From assembly GCF_023277745.1 (NCBI RefSeq), contig NZ_CP086322.1:3286001-3350000 (forward strand): 64,000 nt of DNA, in the 5' to 3' direction. The notes beneath the pieces are model-generated. The model was not told the DNA's origin, did no database searches, and was given only the letters and a program-made list of their open reading frames with translations. Both the position numbers and the translations under genes were made by a program. This document shows, one piece after another, positions 54,363-64,000 of the stretch. The stretch is from Streptomyces halobius. Its GTDB lineage: Bacteria; Actinomycetota; Actinomycetes; Streptomycetales; Streptomycetaceae. Position 1 is the first letter of the stretch. Each line of letters begins with the position of its first letter.

Positions 54363-55994
54363 GTGACCCCGCGTATATCCCGCAAGACCCGTATCACCGG
54401 TACCGCCCTCGCCGCAGCCGGTCTCCTGGCCGCCGGCATCACCGTAGGCACCGCGGGCGCCTCGACCACGCAGACCGGCGAGAAGAGCGCACTGCCGATC
54501 AAGCTCAGCGCCTCGCACCGTGCCGAACTGCTGCGTGACGCCGGCGCCACCAAGGCGCAGACCGCCAAGGAACTCGGCCTCGGCGCGCAGGAGAAGCTGG
54601 TCGTCAAGGACGTCATCAAGGACGCCGACGGCACCACGCACACCCGCTACGACCGCACCTACGCCGGACTCCCGGTCCTCGGCGGCGACTTGATCGTGCA
54701 CACCGCCAAGGGCGGCGCCGTCAAGAGCACCACCAAGGCGACCGACAAGTCCGTCAAGCCGCCCTCCACCACCGCGAAGATCGCCCCCACGGCCGCCGCG
54801 AAGTCCGCGCAGGGCACCGCGACCAAGACCATCAGCGCGAAGGGCGCCGACGCGCAGACCCCCACGAAGGTCGTCTGGGCCGCCTCCGGCAACCCCGTCC
54901 TCGCGTACGACACCGTCGTCAAGGGCGTCAAGAAAGACGGCACGCCCAGCAGGCTGCACGTCATCACCGACGCCAACTCCGGCAAGAAGCTCTTCCAGTA
55001 CGACGAGATCCGCACCGGCAAGGGCGAGAGCCAGTACAGCGGCAGCGTCGAGCTGGGCACCGAGAAGGACGGCAACAAGTTCACGCTGACCGACGGCGAG
55101 CGGGGCGGTCACCGGACCACCAACCTGGAGAACAGCGAGAACGGCGAGGGCAAGTCGTTCATGGACGACGATGACGCGTGGGGCACCGGCAAGCCCGACG
55201 ACCCGCAGACCGCGGCCGTCGACGCCGCCTACGGCGCGGGCGTGACCTGGGACTACTACAAGAACGTGCACGGCCGCAGCGGCATCAAGGGCGACGGCAA
55301 GGGCGCCTCGTCCCGCGTCCACTACGGCGACAGCTATGTCAACGCCTTCTGGGACGACAGCTGCTTCTGCATGACGTACGGCGACGGCGAGGGCAACAAG
55401 AAACCGCTCACCTCGCTCGACGTCGCGGCGCACGAGATGTCGCACGGCGTCACCTCCGCCACCGCCAACCTGGAGTACAGCGGCGAGTCCGGTGGCCTCA
55501 ACGAGGCCACCTCGGACATCTTCGGCACCTCGGCCGAGTTCTACGCCAAGAACGACAAGGACCCGGGCGACTACCTCATCGGCGAGAAGATCGACATCAA
55601 CGGTGACGGCAGCCCGCTGCGCTACATGGACAAGCCCAGCAAGGACGGCAACTCGCTGGACTTCTGGAAGGAGGGCGCCGGCGACGTCGACGTCCACTAC
55701 TCCTCGGGCATCGGCAACCACTTCTTCTACCTGCTGTCCGAGGGCAGCGGCCCGAAGGAGATCGGTGGCGTCAAGTACGACAGCCCGACGGCGGACGGCT
55801 CCAAGGTGGAGGGGATCGGACGGGACAAGGCCGAGAAGATCTGGTTCAAGGCGCTCACCGCGTACATGACCTCGACCACGGACTACAAGGGGGCCCGTGA
55901 AGCGACTGTTAAAGCCGCCACGGACCTTTATGGCGCGGACAGCGCCGAGCTCAAGGGTGTCGGCGCCGCCTGGACTGGCGTCGCCGTGAAGTAG
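54363..55994 (+). CDS. Secreted M4 zinc metalloprotease without P domain
   Basis: 543 residues from the GTG at 54363, which follows GAAGGAG. Signal peptide (ITGTALAAAGLLAAGITVGT), propeptide, then catalytic domain with H357, E358 and H361 in VAAHEMSHGV, GGLNEATSDIFGT, and GIGNHFFYLLSEGSG. It ends at the M4 C-terminal subdomain; the P domain of its upstream neighbour is absent. It is in tandem with that gene and is a clear duplicate, with Lys-rich replacements (GVKKDGTPSRLH) that mark divergence. Confidence 0.95.
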   Translation: MTPRISRKTRITGTALAAAGLLAAGITVGTAGASTTQTGEKSALPIKLSASHRAELLRDAGATKAQTAKELGLGAQEKLVVKDVIKDADGTTHTRYDRTYAGLPVLGGDLIVHTAKGGAVKSTTKATDKSVKPPSTTAKIAPTAAAKSAQGTATKTISAKGADAQTPTKVVWAASGNPVLAYDTVVKGVKKDGTPSRLHVITDANSGKKLFQYDEIRTGKGESQYSGSVELGTEKDGNKFTLTDGERGGHRTTNLENSENGEGKSFMDDDDAWGTGKPDDPQTAAVDAAYGAGVTWDYYKNVHGRSGIKGDGKGASSRVHYGDSYVNAFWDDSCFCMTYGDGEGNKKPLTSLDVAAHEMSHGVTSATANLEYSGESGGLNEATSDIFGTSAEFYAKNDKDPGDYLIGEKIDINGDGSPLRYMDKPSKDGNSLDFWKEGAGDVDVHYSSGIGNHFFYLLSEGSGPKEIGGVKYDSPTADGSKVEGIGRDKAEKIWFKALTAYMTSTTDYKGAREATVKAATDLYGADSAELKGVGAAWTGVAVK

Positions 55995-56023
55995 ACCCTA
56001 CGTGGTTGCTCGCCGTTTTCGGC

Positions 56024-56070
56024 CGGCCCGCCGTGAGGGTTTGTCGCCCTTGTGGCGGGCCGCCGTTTTT
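56024..56070. terminator. Rho-independent terminator after the third M4 protease
   Basis: Arms CGGCCCGCC (56024-56032) and GGCGGGCCG (56054-56062), then CCGTTTTT to 56070. Position is 30 bases past the protease stop in a convergent spacer. Confidence 0.85.
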
Positions 56071-56166
56071 GGCTGTCCCGCCATGGCTCCCCCACTGCCT
56101 CAAGGACGTGGGAGGTACCCCCACGCTGCGGGCTGTCGCCGCCGCGGGCGCAACGGCGGGACAGCC
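56071..56166. repeat. Long inverted repeat with palindromic element before glgP stop
   Basis: GGCTGTCCCGCC (56071-56082) pairs with GGCGGGACAGCC (56155-56166). Between them lies CTCCCCCACTGCC...GGGAGGTACCCCCA (56087-56124), a typical dispersed Streptomyces palindromic element. May serve as the terminator of glgP on the minus strand. Confidence 0.6.
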
Positions 56167-56200
56167 GAAACGTCGGCTCAGGCAAAGCGCAGCGGACACC

Positions 56201-58912
56201 TCAACGAAGTAGCACGCCCGGCGGCGCGCCACTCCCCTCGGCGGGAGGCACCGCCACCACCCCCACCTCCACCCCCGAGGCCAGCAGCCGGTGAGCCGGC
56301 AGAACCCGGACCGTGTAGCCGAAGGACCCGGTGCGGTCCAGAGCGAGCGCCCCTTCGTAGAGGTGGCCGCCCGCGAGGTCGGGGCCGGCGGTCGGTTTGA
56401 GAGGGGCGGCGGTGGCGTCGGTGATGCGGTCCGAGCCGTCCACGCGGCCGGAGACGACCTGTACCTCGACGTCGTCCGGGGTGAGGGCGCCGAGCGTCAC
56501 CCGGACCCGCAGGGCGAGGGTGGCGCCCAGCTCCCCGCTGCCGTCCGGCTGCCCGCTGCCGGACGGGTCCCCGCTTCCGGACGGCGGGGCGGTGCCGGTC
56601 TCCACATGGTCGACCGAGACCCCCGGCCAGGCGGCCCGTAACCGCGCCTTGTAGTCGGCCAGTCCGCGGGCCGCGTCCGGGGCGACGGCCAGGGCGCGAT
56701 GGGCGTACGCAGCCGGGGTGTAGAGCCGGTCGACGTACTCGCGCACCATGCGTCCGGCGAGCACCTTGGGCCCGAGCGTGGTGAGCGTGCGACGGACCAT
56801 CTCGACCCAGCGGCGCGGGATCCCGGTGTCGTCGCGGTCGTAGAAGCGCGGCGCCACCTGCTGTTCCAGCAGCGTGTAGAGGGCGCCGGCCTCCAGGTCG
56901 TCGCGGCGGTCGTCATCGGTGGCGGCGCCGTCGGCGGTCGGGATGGACCAGCCGAAGTCCGGCTCGTACCACTCGTCCCACCAGCCGTCCCGCACCGACA
57001 GGTTCAGCGCGCCGTTGAGCGCCGCCTTCATCCCGGAGGTGCCGCACGCCTCCAGCGGCCGCAGCGGGTTGTTGAGCCAGACGTCGCAGCCGGGGTAGAG
57101 CTTCTGGGCCATCGCCATGCCGTAGTCGGGCAGGAAGACCAGGCGGTGCCGGACCCGGGGGTCGTCGGAGAACCGCACCAGTTCCTGGATGAGCCGTTTG
57201 CCGTTCTCGTCGGCGGGGTGCGCCTTGCCCGCGACGACGATCTGGACGGGACGTTCGGGGTGCAGCAGCAGTTCCGTCAGCCGTGCGCGGTCTCGCAGCA
57301 TGAGAGTGAGGCGCTTGTAGGACGGCACCCGGCGGGCGAACCCGATGGTGAGGACGCCGGGGTCGAGGACCCGCTCGATCCAGCCGAGTTCGGCGGTGCC
57401 GGCGCCGCGCTCCCGCCAGGAGGCGCACAGCCGTTCGCGGACCTCGGCCACCAGCTGTTCGCGCAGGGTGCGGCGCAGCTCCCAGATGGCGGCATCGGGG
57501 ATGCCGGCGACCGCTGCCCGGCGCTGCGAGCCGCCCACGGTCAGTGCGTGCTCCGTCCGGCCGGCGCCGACCTGCGGTGTGCCGAGCCGCAGCACCTCGG
57601 GCGCCACCCAGGTGGGCGCGTGCACCCCGTTGGTGATGGAGGTGATCGGTACCTCGTCGGCGTCGAATCCCGGCCACAGGCCGGCGAACATCTCCCGGCT
57701 GACCTGGCCGTGCAGGGTGGAGACGCCGTTGGCGCGCTGGGCCAGCCGCAGCCCCATGACGGCCATGTTGAAGAGGCCGGGTTCGCCGCCCGGGTAGGAC
57801 TCGCGGCCCAGTTCGAGGATGCGTTCGGGGTCGATGCCGGGCAGCTCGCCGTCGTCGGCGAAGTGGCGGGCGACCAGGGCACGGTCGAAGCGGTCGATGC
57901 CGGCCGGGACGGGGGTGTGCGTGGTGAAGACCGTGCCGGCCCGGACGGCCTCCAGGGCGGCGTCGAACTGCAGGCCGCCATCGGTGAGTTCACGGATGCG
58001 TTCCAGGCCGAGGAAGCCGGCGTGGCCCTCGTTGGTGTGGAAGACCTCGGGTGCGGGGTGACCGGCCAGCCGGCAGTACGTACGCACCGCCCGTACACCG
58101 CCGATGCCCAGCAGCATCTCCTGGAGCAGCCGGTGTTCGCTGCCGCCCCCGTAGAGCCGGTCGGTGACATCGCGCTCACCGGGGCCGTTCTCCTCCACAT
58201 CGGAGTCGAGCAGCAGCAGCGGGACCCGGCCGACCTGGGCCTGCCAGACGGCCGCGCGCAGCCGGCGGCCGCCGGGGAGGGCCAGCGCGACCTGTGCGGG
58301 TGTGCCGTCGGCCTCCCGCAGCGTGATCAGCGGCAGCTCGTTCGGGTCCAGGACCGGGTAGTGCTCCTGCTGCCAGCCGTCGCGGGACAGCGACTGCCGG
58401 AAGTAGCCGTGCCGGTAGAGGAGCCCGACGCCGATCAGCGATACGCCGAGGTCGCTGGCGGCCTTGAGGTGGTCGCCGGCGAGGATGCCGAGGCCGCCGG
58501 AGTACTGGGGCAGCGCGGCGGTGATGCCGAACTCGGGCGAGAAGTAGGCGATGGCGGCGGGCCGGGCCGGGGTTCCGCCGCCGTCCGCGGCCTCGGTTCC
58601 GTCACTCCCGGGGAAAGCCTCCTGGTACCAGCGGCGGCGGCCGAGATAGTCGTGCAGCTCGTCGACGGCGGCGTTCAGCCGGCGCAGAAAGCGGCGGTCC
58701 GCGGCCAGCTCGGCCAGCCGCCCGGCGGAGACGGCGGCGAGCATCCGTACCGGGTCGGCGCCCGCCCGCCGCCAGCCCTCCGGGTCGACGGCCTGGAACA
58801 GCTCGCGGGTTTCCGGGTGCCATGACCAGCGCAGATTGCGCGCCAGGTCGCAGAGAGGTCGAAGGGGTTCGGGAAGGACGGGACGCACGGTGAATCGACG
58901 AATGGCCTTCAC
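56201..58912 (-). CDS. glgP: Alpha-glucan phosphorylase (DUF3417-containing)
   Basis: 903 residues from the GTG at 58912. The N-terminal DUF3417 region is FTVRPVLPEPLRPLCDLARNLRWSWHPET. The phosphorylase core follows with the PLP-site region LRPLEACGTSGMKAALNGALN, VAGKAHPADENGK and HTPVPAGIDRF. It releases glucose 1-phosphate from alpha-1,4-glucan, or makes glucan in reverse. The start has GAGGA almost touching it, which is unusually close, but upstream in-frame codons have no family similarity. A Gly/Ser/Pro linker (GSGDPSGSGQPDGSG) precedes a C-terminal beta domain. Divergent from glgE. Confidence 0.94.
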   Translation of the reverse strand: MKAIRRFTVRPVLPEPLRPLCDLARNLRWSWHPETRELFQAVDPEGWRRAGADPVRMLAAVSAGRLAELAADRRFLRRLNAAVDELHDYLGRRRWYQEAFPGSDGTEAADGGGTPARPAAIAYFSPEFGITAALPQYSGGLGILAGDHLKAASDLGVSLIGVGLLYRHGYFRQSLSRDGWQQEHYPVLDPNELPLITLREADGTPAQVALALPGGRRLRAAVWQAQVGRVPLLLLDSDVEENGPGERDVTDRLYGGGSEHRLLQEMLLGIGGVRAVRTYCRLAGHPAPEVFHTNEGHAGFLGLERIRELTDGGLQFDAALEAVRAGTVFTTHTPVPAGIDRFDRALVARHFADDGELPGIDPERILELGRESYPGGEPGLFNMAVMGLRLAQRANGVSTLHGQVSREMFAGLWPGFDADEVPITSITNGVHAPTWVAPEVLRLGTPQVGAGRTEHALTVGGSQRRAAVAGIPDAAIWELRRTLREQLVAEVRERLCASWRERGAGTAELGWIERVLDPGVLTIGFARRVPSYKRLTLMLRDRARLTELLLHPERPVQIVVAGKAHPADENGKRLIQELVRFSDDPRVRHRLVFLPDYGMAMAQKLYPGCDVWLNNPLRPLEACGTSGMKAALNGALNLSVRDGWWDEWYEPDFGWSIPTADGAATDDDRRDDLEAGALYTLLEQQVAPRFYDRDDTGIPRRWVEMVRRTLTTLGPKVLAGRMVREYVDRLYTPAAYAHRALAVAPDAARGLADYKARLRAAWPGVSVDHVETGTAPPSGSGDPSGSGQPDGSGELGATLALRVRVTLGALTPDDVEVQVVSGRVDGSDRITDATAAPLKPTAGPDLAGGHLYEGALALDRTGSFGYTVRVLPAHRLLASGVEVGVVAVPPAEGSGAPPGVLLR

Positions 58913-59515
58913 TCCTCGACGGTAACGGCGCCGCGCCCCCGGCAACCAGCACGCGCCCCGGCCTGGGCGCGGCGCCGTCCTGGTGCCTCTCCCCGATATG
59001 GCCGAATCCGGTCCCTGACGCGCTCTTGTCCGGACCCCTTCCTGGCGAGAGGCTGCGGTGAGGCGCCGACGGGCCCCGGCGCGCCACCGGTTTTCCCCGC
59101 ACACCGCAACTCCGCTGTTTTCACACCGAGTTGAGGAGGCGACGCCGATCGTGTCTGCGCTGCGCAGGGCCCGTCCGCGAGGGCTCCCGGGGGTGCCCGG
59201 CGGAGCACGGCGAGCCCGTGGTTACGTACCGGTAGTTCACATACAGCCGGATTGCCCGGCCGTCACCGGAGGGAAGACTCAGTCAGTACGCCGTTCCCTC
59301 CGTCCCGCCGGGGACCCCGCCGGCCGCCCGCCGGGGGCATACCGGCCCGGCCACCCTCCCCCACTCCCGAATGCGCTTGAGCAGGGGGAGCCACATCCCG
59401 CCGCCAACCGAGTGAAAGCGGACAGAAGCGCCCACGCCCGCACCCTGTCCGTCTGCTATGGAGCGGATACAAAGGACAAAATCTCCGCAAAGCGTCACAA
59501 GCCCCTGGTGAGCCC
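58913..59515. other. Divergent glgP-glgE spacer
   Basis: 603 bases with no credible gene. It includes a palindromic element at 59353-59399, where CTCCCCC and GGGGGAG arms enclose CTCCCGAATGCGCTTGAGC. Promoters for both directions should be here, but no hexamer pair is convincing and no MalR-like operator was recognised. Confidence 0.5.
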
Positions 59516-61519
59516 ATGATCGGTCGCATCCCTGTTCTGGACATCCGCCCGCAGATCGATGGCGGCCGCCGCCCGGCGAAGGCGGTGGTGGGAGAGACTT
59601 TCGACGTCTCGGCCACCGTCTTCCGCGAAGGGCCTGACGCGGTGGGCGCCAATGTGGTGCTGCGCAATCCGGCCGGCCGCTGCGGCCCGTGGACACCGAT
59701 GGCCGAGCGGATGCCCGGCACCGACCGCTGGAGCGCGGAGGTCACCCCGGACATCGAGGGCCGCTGGACGTACACCGTCGAGGCGTGGTCGGACCCGATC
59801 GCCACCTGGCGGCACCATGCCACGATCAAGATCCCGGCCGGCATCGACACCGAGCTGGTGCTCACCGAGGGCGCCGCACTCCATGAACGGGCGGCCTCGG
59901 ACGTCCCCAAGAGCGACGGCCGGGAGTCGGTGCTCGCCGCCGTGGACGCGCTGCGCAACGGGGTGCTGCCCGCCGCCACCCGGCTCGCCGCGGCGCTGTC
60001 CCCCGAGGTCACCGCGGTGCTGGCACGTTATCCGCTGCGTGAACTGCTCACCGTCTCACGGCCGATGCCGCTGGTCGTCGAGCGCCGGCGGGCCCTGTAC
60101 GGCTCGTGGTACGAGCTCTTCCCACGCTCCGAGGGCGCCACCACCGGGCCGGACGGCGCCCTCGTCAGCGGCACCCTGCGCACCGCCGCCGAACGGCTGC
60201 CCGCCGTCGCCGCGATGGGCTTCGACGTGGTCTACCTCCCCCCGGTCCACCCCATCGGCACCGCCTTCCGCAAGGGCCCCAACAACGCGCTGTCGGCGGG
60301 CCCGGACGACGTCGGCTCCCCCTGGGCCATCGGCTCCGCCATCGGCGGTCATGACGCCCTCCACCCGGACCTGGGCACCTTCGAGGACTTCGACCACTTC
60401 GTGCGCACCGCCCGCGATCTGCGGATGGAAGTGGCCCTGGACTTCGCGCTGCAGTGCTCCCCCGACCACCCCTGGGTCGTGCAGCATCCCCAGTGGTTCC
60501 ACCACCGCGCGGACGGCTCCATCGCCTACGCCGAGAACCCGCCGAAGAAGTACCAGGACATCTACCCCCTGGCCTTCGACAGGGACTTCCGCGGGCTGGT
60601 CCGCGAGACGCTGCGGCTGCTGCGCTTCTGGATGGCGAAGGGCGTACGGATCTTCCGCGTCGACAATCCGCACACCAAGCCCGTGGTGTTCTGGGAGAAG
60701 GTGCTCGCCGACATCGGCCGCACCGACCCGGATGTGCTCTTCCTCGCCGAGGCGTTCACCCGGCCCGCGATGCTGCACACCCTCGCCCAGGTCGGCTTCC
60801 ACCAGTCGTACACCTACTTCACCTGGCGCAACACCAAACAGGAGCTCACCGACTATCTCACCGAGCTCTCCGGCGACAGCGCCGCCTTCCTGCGGCCGAA
60901 CTTCTTTGTGAACACCCCGGACATCCTGCACGCCTACCTCCAGGAAGGCGGCCGCCCCGCCTTCGAGGTACGCGCCGTCCTGGCCGCGACGCTCTCCCCG
61001 ACCTGGGGCGTCTACGCCGGATACGAACTGTGCGAGTCGACTCCCCTGCGCCGCGGCAGCGAGGAGTACCTCGACTCGGAGAAGTACCAACTCAGGCCCC
61101 GCGACTGGGAAGCGGCGGCCCGGGAAGGGCGCACCATCGCACCGCTCATCACCGCGCTGAACCGCATCCGCCGCCGGCACCCCGCCCTTCAGCAACTGCG
61201 CTCGCTGCGCTTCCACCACGTCGACAACGACGCGGTGATCGCGTACTCCAAGCGCGCCGGTCAGGGCGCCTCGGCGGACACGGTCCTCACCGTGGTCAAC
61301 CTCGACCCGCACCACACCCAGGAGGCGACGGTGTCGTTGGACATGCCGGAACTCGGCCTCGGCCGGCACGATTCCTTCCCGGTGCGCGACGAGCTCACCG
61401 GCGACACCTACCACTGGGGCAGGGACAACTATGTGCGCCTGGCGCCGGGCCGTACTCCGGCGCCCGCTCATGTGCTGTCCCTGCGACCGTCCTCACCGAT
61501 CGGAGGGTCACCCAATTGA
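59516..61519 (+). CDS. glgE: Alpha-1,4-glucan:maltose-1-phosphate maltosyltransferase
   Basis: 667 residues, full GlgE length. The N-terminal beta domain (1-110) and helical insert precede the GH13_3 barrel. Catalytic segments: RVDNPHTKP (nucleophile Asp) and FLAEAFTRP (acid Glu); [11 protein letters not shown] is a family signature. It extends alpha-glucan with maltosyl units from maltose 1-phosphate. The ATG has only a weak ribosome-binding site. The stop overlaps the treS start, so the two are coupled. With TreS and maltokinase it forms the trehalose to glucan pathway. Confidence 0.96.
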   Translation: MIGRIPVLDIRPQIDGGRRPAKAVVGETFDVSATVFREGPDAVGANVVLRNPAGRCGPWTPMAERMPGTDRWSAEVTPDIEGRWTYTVEAWSDPIATWRHHATIKIPAGIDTELVLTEGAALHERAASDVPKSDGRESVLAAVDALRNGVLPAATRLAAALSPEVTAVLARYPLRELLTVSRPMPLVVERRRALYGSWYELFPRSEGATTGPDGALVSGTLRTAAERLPAVAAMGFDVVYLPPVHPIGTAFRKGPNNALSAGPDDVGSPWAIGSAIGGHDALHPDLGTFEDFDHFVRTARDLRMEVALDFALQCSPDHPWVVQHPQWFHHRADGSIAYAENPPKKYQDIYPLAFDRDFRGLVRETLRLLRFWMAKGVRIFRVDNPHTKPVVFWEKVLADIGRTDPDVLFLAEAFTRPAMLHTLAQVGFHQSYTYFTWRNTKQELTDYLTELSGDSAAFLRPNFFVNTPDILHAYLQEGGRPAFEVRAVLAATLSPTWGVYAGYELCESTPLRRGSEEYLDSEKYQLRPRDWEAAAREGRTIAPLITALNRIRRRHPALQQLRSLRFHHVDNDAVIAYSKRAGQGASADTVLTVVNLDPHHTQEATVSLDMPELGLGRHDSFPVRDELTGDTYHWGRDNYVRLAPGRTPAPAHVLSLRPSSPIGGSPN

Positions 61520-63234
61520 TCGTCAATGAGCCCGTCCCCGACAAGTTCGAGGACACACCGGCGAAGGACCGCGATCCCGACTGGTTCAAACGGGCCGTCT
61601 TCTACGAAGTCCTGGTGCGCTCTTTCCAGGACAGCAACGGTGACGGCATCGGTGACCTCAAAGGCATCACGGCGAAGCTCGACTATCTGCAGTGGCTGGG
61701 GGTGGACTGTCTCTGGCTGCCGCCGTTCTTCAAATCCCCGCTGCGGGACGGCGGATACGATGTCTCCGACTACTCCTCCGTGCTCCCGGAATTCGGCGAC
61801 CTGGCCGATTTCGTGGAATTCGTCGACGCCGCCCACCAGCGCGGAATGCGGGTCATCATCGACATGGTGATGAACCACACCAGCGACCAGCACCCGTGGT
61901 TCCAGGAGTCGCGCACGGATCCCGACGGGCCGTACGGCGACTACTACGTCTGGGCGGACGACGACAAGCAGTACGCCGACGCGCGGATCATCTTCGTCGA
62001 CACCGAAGCCTCCAACTGGACCTTCGACCCGGTGCGCAAGCAGTACTACTGGCACCGCTTCTTCTCCCACCAGCCGGATCTCAACTACGAGAACCCGACG
62101 GTCCAGGAGGAGATGATCTCCGCGCTGCGGTTCTGGCTCGACCTGGGGATCGACGGCTTCCGGCTGGACGCGGTGCCGTACCTCTACGCCGAGGAAGGCA
62201 CCAACTGCGAGAACCTGCCCGCCTCGCACGCCTTTCTCAAGCGGGTCCGGGCCGAGGTCGACGCGCACTATCCGGACACGGTACTGCTGGCCGAGGCCAA
62301 TCAATGGCCCGAGGACGTCGTCGACTACTTCGGTGACTACACGGTGGGCGGCGACGAATGCCATATGGCGTTCCACTTCCCGGTCATGCCGCGGATCTTC
62401 ATGGCGGTACGCCGCGAATCGCGTTACCCGGTATCGGAAATCCTCGCCAAGACCCCGGCGATCCCGTCCGGCTGCCAGTGGGGAATCTTCCTGCGCAACC
62501 ATGACGAGCTGACCCTCGAAATGGTCACGGACGAAGAACGCGACTACATGTACGCGGAATATGCCAAGGACCCCCGGATGCGCGCCAATATCGGCATCCG
62601 ACGGCGCCTCGCCCCGCTGCTCGACAACGACCGCAACCAGATCGAACTCTTCACCGCGCTGCTGCTCTCCCTGCCCGGCTCACCGATTCTCTATTACGGC
62701 GACGAGATCGGCATGGGCGACAACATCTGGCTCGGTGACCGGGACGCGGTACGCACCCCGATGCAGTGGACGCCGGACCGCAACGCCGGCTTCTCCTCCT
62801 GCGACCCGGGCCGGCTCTTCCTCCCCACGATCATGGATCCGGTCTACGGCTACCAGGTCACCAACGTCGAGGCGGCGATGAGCTCGCCCTCGTCGCTGCT
62901 GCACTGGACCCGCCGGATGATCGAGATCCGTAAGCAGAACCCGGCGTTCGGACTGGGCAGCTACACCGAACTGCCCTCCACCAACCCGGCGGTGCTGGCC
63001 TTCCTGCGGGAAGCGGAGGGCACCGGCGGGGCGGATGACGACCTGGTGCTGTGCGTGCACAACTTCTCCCGCTTCGCCCAGCCGACCGAGCTGGACCTGC
63101 GGTCCTTCAACGGCCGCCACCCGGTGGAACTCATCGGTGGCGTCCGCTTCCCGGCCATCGGTGAACTCCCGTACCTGCTCACCCTCGCGGGCCACGGGTT
63201 CTACTGGTTCCGGCTGCGGAAGAACCCCGCGTAG
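61516..63234 (+). CDS. treS: Trehalose synthase / maltose alpha-D-glucosyltransferase
   Basis: 572 residues from a TTG at 61516 that overlaps the glgE stop (TTGA) and follows GGAGGG by eight bases; later ATGs would cut into the conserved N terminus ([25 protein letters not shown]). GH13_16 catalytic segments: [23 protein letters not shown] and [11 protein letters not shown]. It isomerises trehalose and maltose in the cytosol, feeding maltose to the downstream kinase. A separate maltokinase gene follows rather than a TreS-Mak fusion. Confidence 0.96.
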   Translation: MIVNEPVPDKFEDTPAKDRDPDWFKRAVFYEVLVRSFQDSNGDGIGDLKGITAKLDYLQWLGVDCLWLPPFFKSPLRDGGYDVSDYSSVLPEFGDLADFVEFVDAAHQRGMRVIIDMVMNHTSDQHPWFQESRTDPDGPYGDYYVWADDDKQYADARIIFVDTEASNWTFDPVRKQYYWHRFFSHQPDLNYENPTVQEEMISALRFWLDLGIDGFRLDAVPYLYAEEGTNCENLPASHAFLKRVRAEVDAHYPDTVLLAEANQWPEDVVDYFGDYTVGGDECHMAFHFPVMPRIFMAVRRESRYPVSEILAKTPAIPSGCQWGIFLRNHDELTLEMVTDEERDYMYAEYAKDPRMRANIGIRRRLAPLLDNDRNQIELFTALLLSLPGSPILYYGDEIGMGDNIWLGDRDAVRTPMQWTPDRNAGFSSCDPGRLFLPTIMDPVYGYQVTNVEAAMSSPSSLLHWTRRMIEIRKQNPAFGLGSYTELPSTNPAVLAFLREAEGTGGADDDLVLCVHNFSRFAQPTELDLRSFNGRHPVELIGGVRFPAIGELPYLLTLAGHGFYWFRLRKNPA

Positions 63235-63309
63235 CCGGCCGGGCAGGGCATATCAGCCGCACCACACCGGTCCAGCAGGCAGACCCGTCCGGGCGAGGCC
63301 CAAGAATCC

Positions 63310-63347
63310 GCCCGTACGCGGCCGCACGGCGCGTACGGGCGTTTTTT
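63310..63347 (+). terminator. Rho-independent terminator after treS
   Basis: Arms GCCCGTACGC (63310-63319) and GCGTACGGGC (63331-63340), then GTTTTTT. A textbook structure 76 bases after the treS stop. Confidence 0.92.
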
Positions 63348-63469
63348 GACCTCTCGACCTCTCGTCCGGGGGGCCGGACCACAACCGGACACGTACCGGC
63401 GCCGGCGCGCTGCCGCAGCCGGACACCTACCAGTGCCGGTGCGCCACGGGGCGATCCCCCGCCGCCGGT

Positions 63470-63499
63470 CCCCGGACTCCGTCTGGGGGTACCCCCACC
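63470..63499. repeat. GC-rich palindromic element before the maltokinase gene
   Basis: CCCCGGACTCCGTCTGGGGG then TACCCCCACC. Same core as the elements at 23094-23137 and 44930-44964. Confidence 0.5.
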
Positions 63500-63576
63500 G
63501 CGCCGCCGCACAGTCAAGGCCGCATTCCGGGACACTTGCCGTATCCGTCGTGTGCCCGGGGAAAGGACGCGACGCC

Positions 63577-64000
63577 ATGTCGGACACCGCCTCGACCCGT
63601 GCCACCCGCCACACCTCTGACCGCCCGCTCCTCGCCGCCCCCGATCTGCTGTCCTCACTGGTACCGCTGCTCGCCGCATGGGTGCCCCGCCAGCGCTGGT
63701 TCGCCGGCAAGGGACGACTGATCACCGGATTCACGCTGGTCTCCGCGACCGAACTGCTGCCGTGCACCACCGACGGCAGCACACCGGGCCTGCTCCAGCT
63801 GCTCGTCCGCGCCCAGCAGAATGCCCCGGCCGGCCGTACGCCCGCCGCCGACTGCTATCAACTCCTGCTCGGCGTACACCCCGCGCCACCACCACGGCTG
63901 GCGCCCGCGGCGATCGGCCGCCCCTCCGGCGGCCCGCTGCGCGGCCGCACCGTCTACGACGCGCTGCTCGACAGCCGACTGTGCGGGCTGCTCCTGGAGC
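63577..64000 (+). CDS. mak: Maltokinase, N-terminal part (cut by window edge)
   Basis: The first 141 residues are visible, and the gene continues past the right edge. The maltokinase N-terminal cap domain is recognisable from LLAAWVPRQRWFAGKGRLITGF and the following strand LLVRAQ, with YQLLLGV later. Maltokinase phosphorylates maltose to maltose 1-phosphate, the GlgE substrate. The ATG at 63577 follows GAAAGGA. It is separated from treS by a terminator, which is unusual for a pathway whose first two genes overlap. Confidence 0.88.
   Translation, partial: MSDTASTRATRHTSDRPLLAAPDLLSSLVPLLAAWVPRQRWFAGKGRLITGFTLVSATELLPCTTDGSTPGLLQLLVRAQQNAPAGRTPAADCYQLLLGVHPAPPPRLAPAAIGRPSGGPLRGRTVYDALLDSRLCGLLLE

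Larger units (their letters stand above)
63235..63576. other. Spacer treS-maltokinase with terminator and repeat
   Basis: 342 bases. A strong terminator (63310-63347) and a palindromic element (63470-63499) separate treS from the kinase gene, so the kinase probably has its own promoter between about 63400 and 63560. No gene is supported. Confidence 0.6.

Overview
The window is chromosomal DNA from a Streptomyces-type actinomycete. It is very GC-rich with GC-loaded third codon positions, many starts are GTG or TTG, and it carries actinomycete-specific genes: a SARP-type regulator, an XRE/DUF5753 plus DUF397 pair, SseB paralogues, the GlgE trehalose-glucan pathway and tandem Ig-like L,D-transpeptidases. 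I saw no rRNA, tRNA, CRISPR array, insertion sequence, integrase or phage block. The contents look like core chromosome with one conflict-type accessory operon at the left end.

Layout. 1-8520 (minus strand): four genes joined by 4-base start/stop overlaps. In transcription order they are a trypco1-type protein, a trypsin-like protease fused to a VMAP-type C-terminal region, a MoxR-like AAA+ ATPase, and a giant protein joining a von Willebrand A domain to a SARP DNA-binding/BTAD region, an NB-ARC ATPase and TPR-like repeats. The giant gene runs off the left edge. The set matches the MoxR-vWA-VMAP conflict/signalling systems inferred computationally in multicellular bacteria, with the vWA partner fused here to a transcription regulator. 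It is the most unusual object in the window. 8623-11719: acyl-CoA thioesterase, TRIC-like channel, XRE/DUF397 pair. 11762-17938 (minus): complete Opp-type peptide ABC importer (oppC, oppA, oppB, oppD, oppF). 18333-20893 (minus): two SseB paralogues and a P-loop kinase-like protein. 21145-26259 (plus): tandem glycine riboswitch, then gcvT, gcvH, glyA and sdaA, a glycine to serine to pyruvate route. 26536-29118: MerR regulator with a tipA-like promoter, a small membrane protein, an alpha/beta hydrolase, and a membrane protein.

29628-37869: M4 metalloprotease, an odd Gln/His/Asn-rich protein, two overlapping PAP2 phosphatases, a GH25 muramidase, NAD synthetase, a small Cys-rich protein and a dNTP triphosphohydrolase. 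37950-45013 (minus): CcdA/DsbA-type thiol redox genes with a small exported protein, an RsbW-like ATPase, enoyl-CoA hydratase, and two paralogous lipoprotein L,D-transpeptidases. 45227-51698 (plus): glycogen debranching enzyme GlgX and a heterodimeric ABC exporter. 52042-55994 (plus): two more M4 proteases, one with a P domain. 56201-64000: alpha-glucan phosphorylase (minus) divergent from glgE-treS-maltokinase (plus; the last gene is cut by the right edge). Together with glgX these interconvert alpha-glucan, maltose 1-phosphate, maltose and trehalose.

Besides genes, the window has many perfect hairpins at gene ends and several families of short repeats: tandem repeats in intergenic DNA near 26.35, 33.9, 34.2 and 47.6 kb, a pair of mutually crossing inverted repeats just after nadE, and dispersed GC-rich palindromic elements. 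One of these elements appears to lie in frame inside gcvT.
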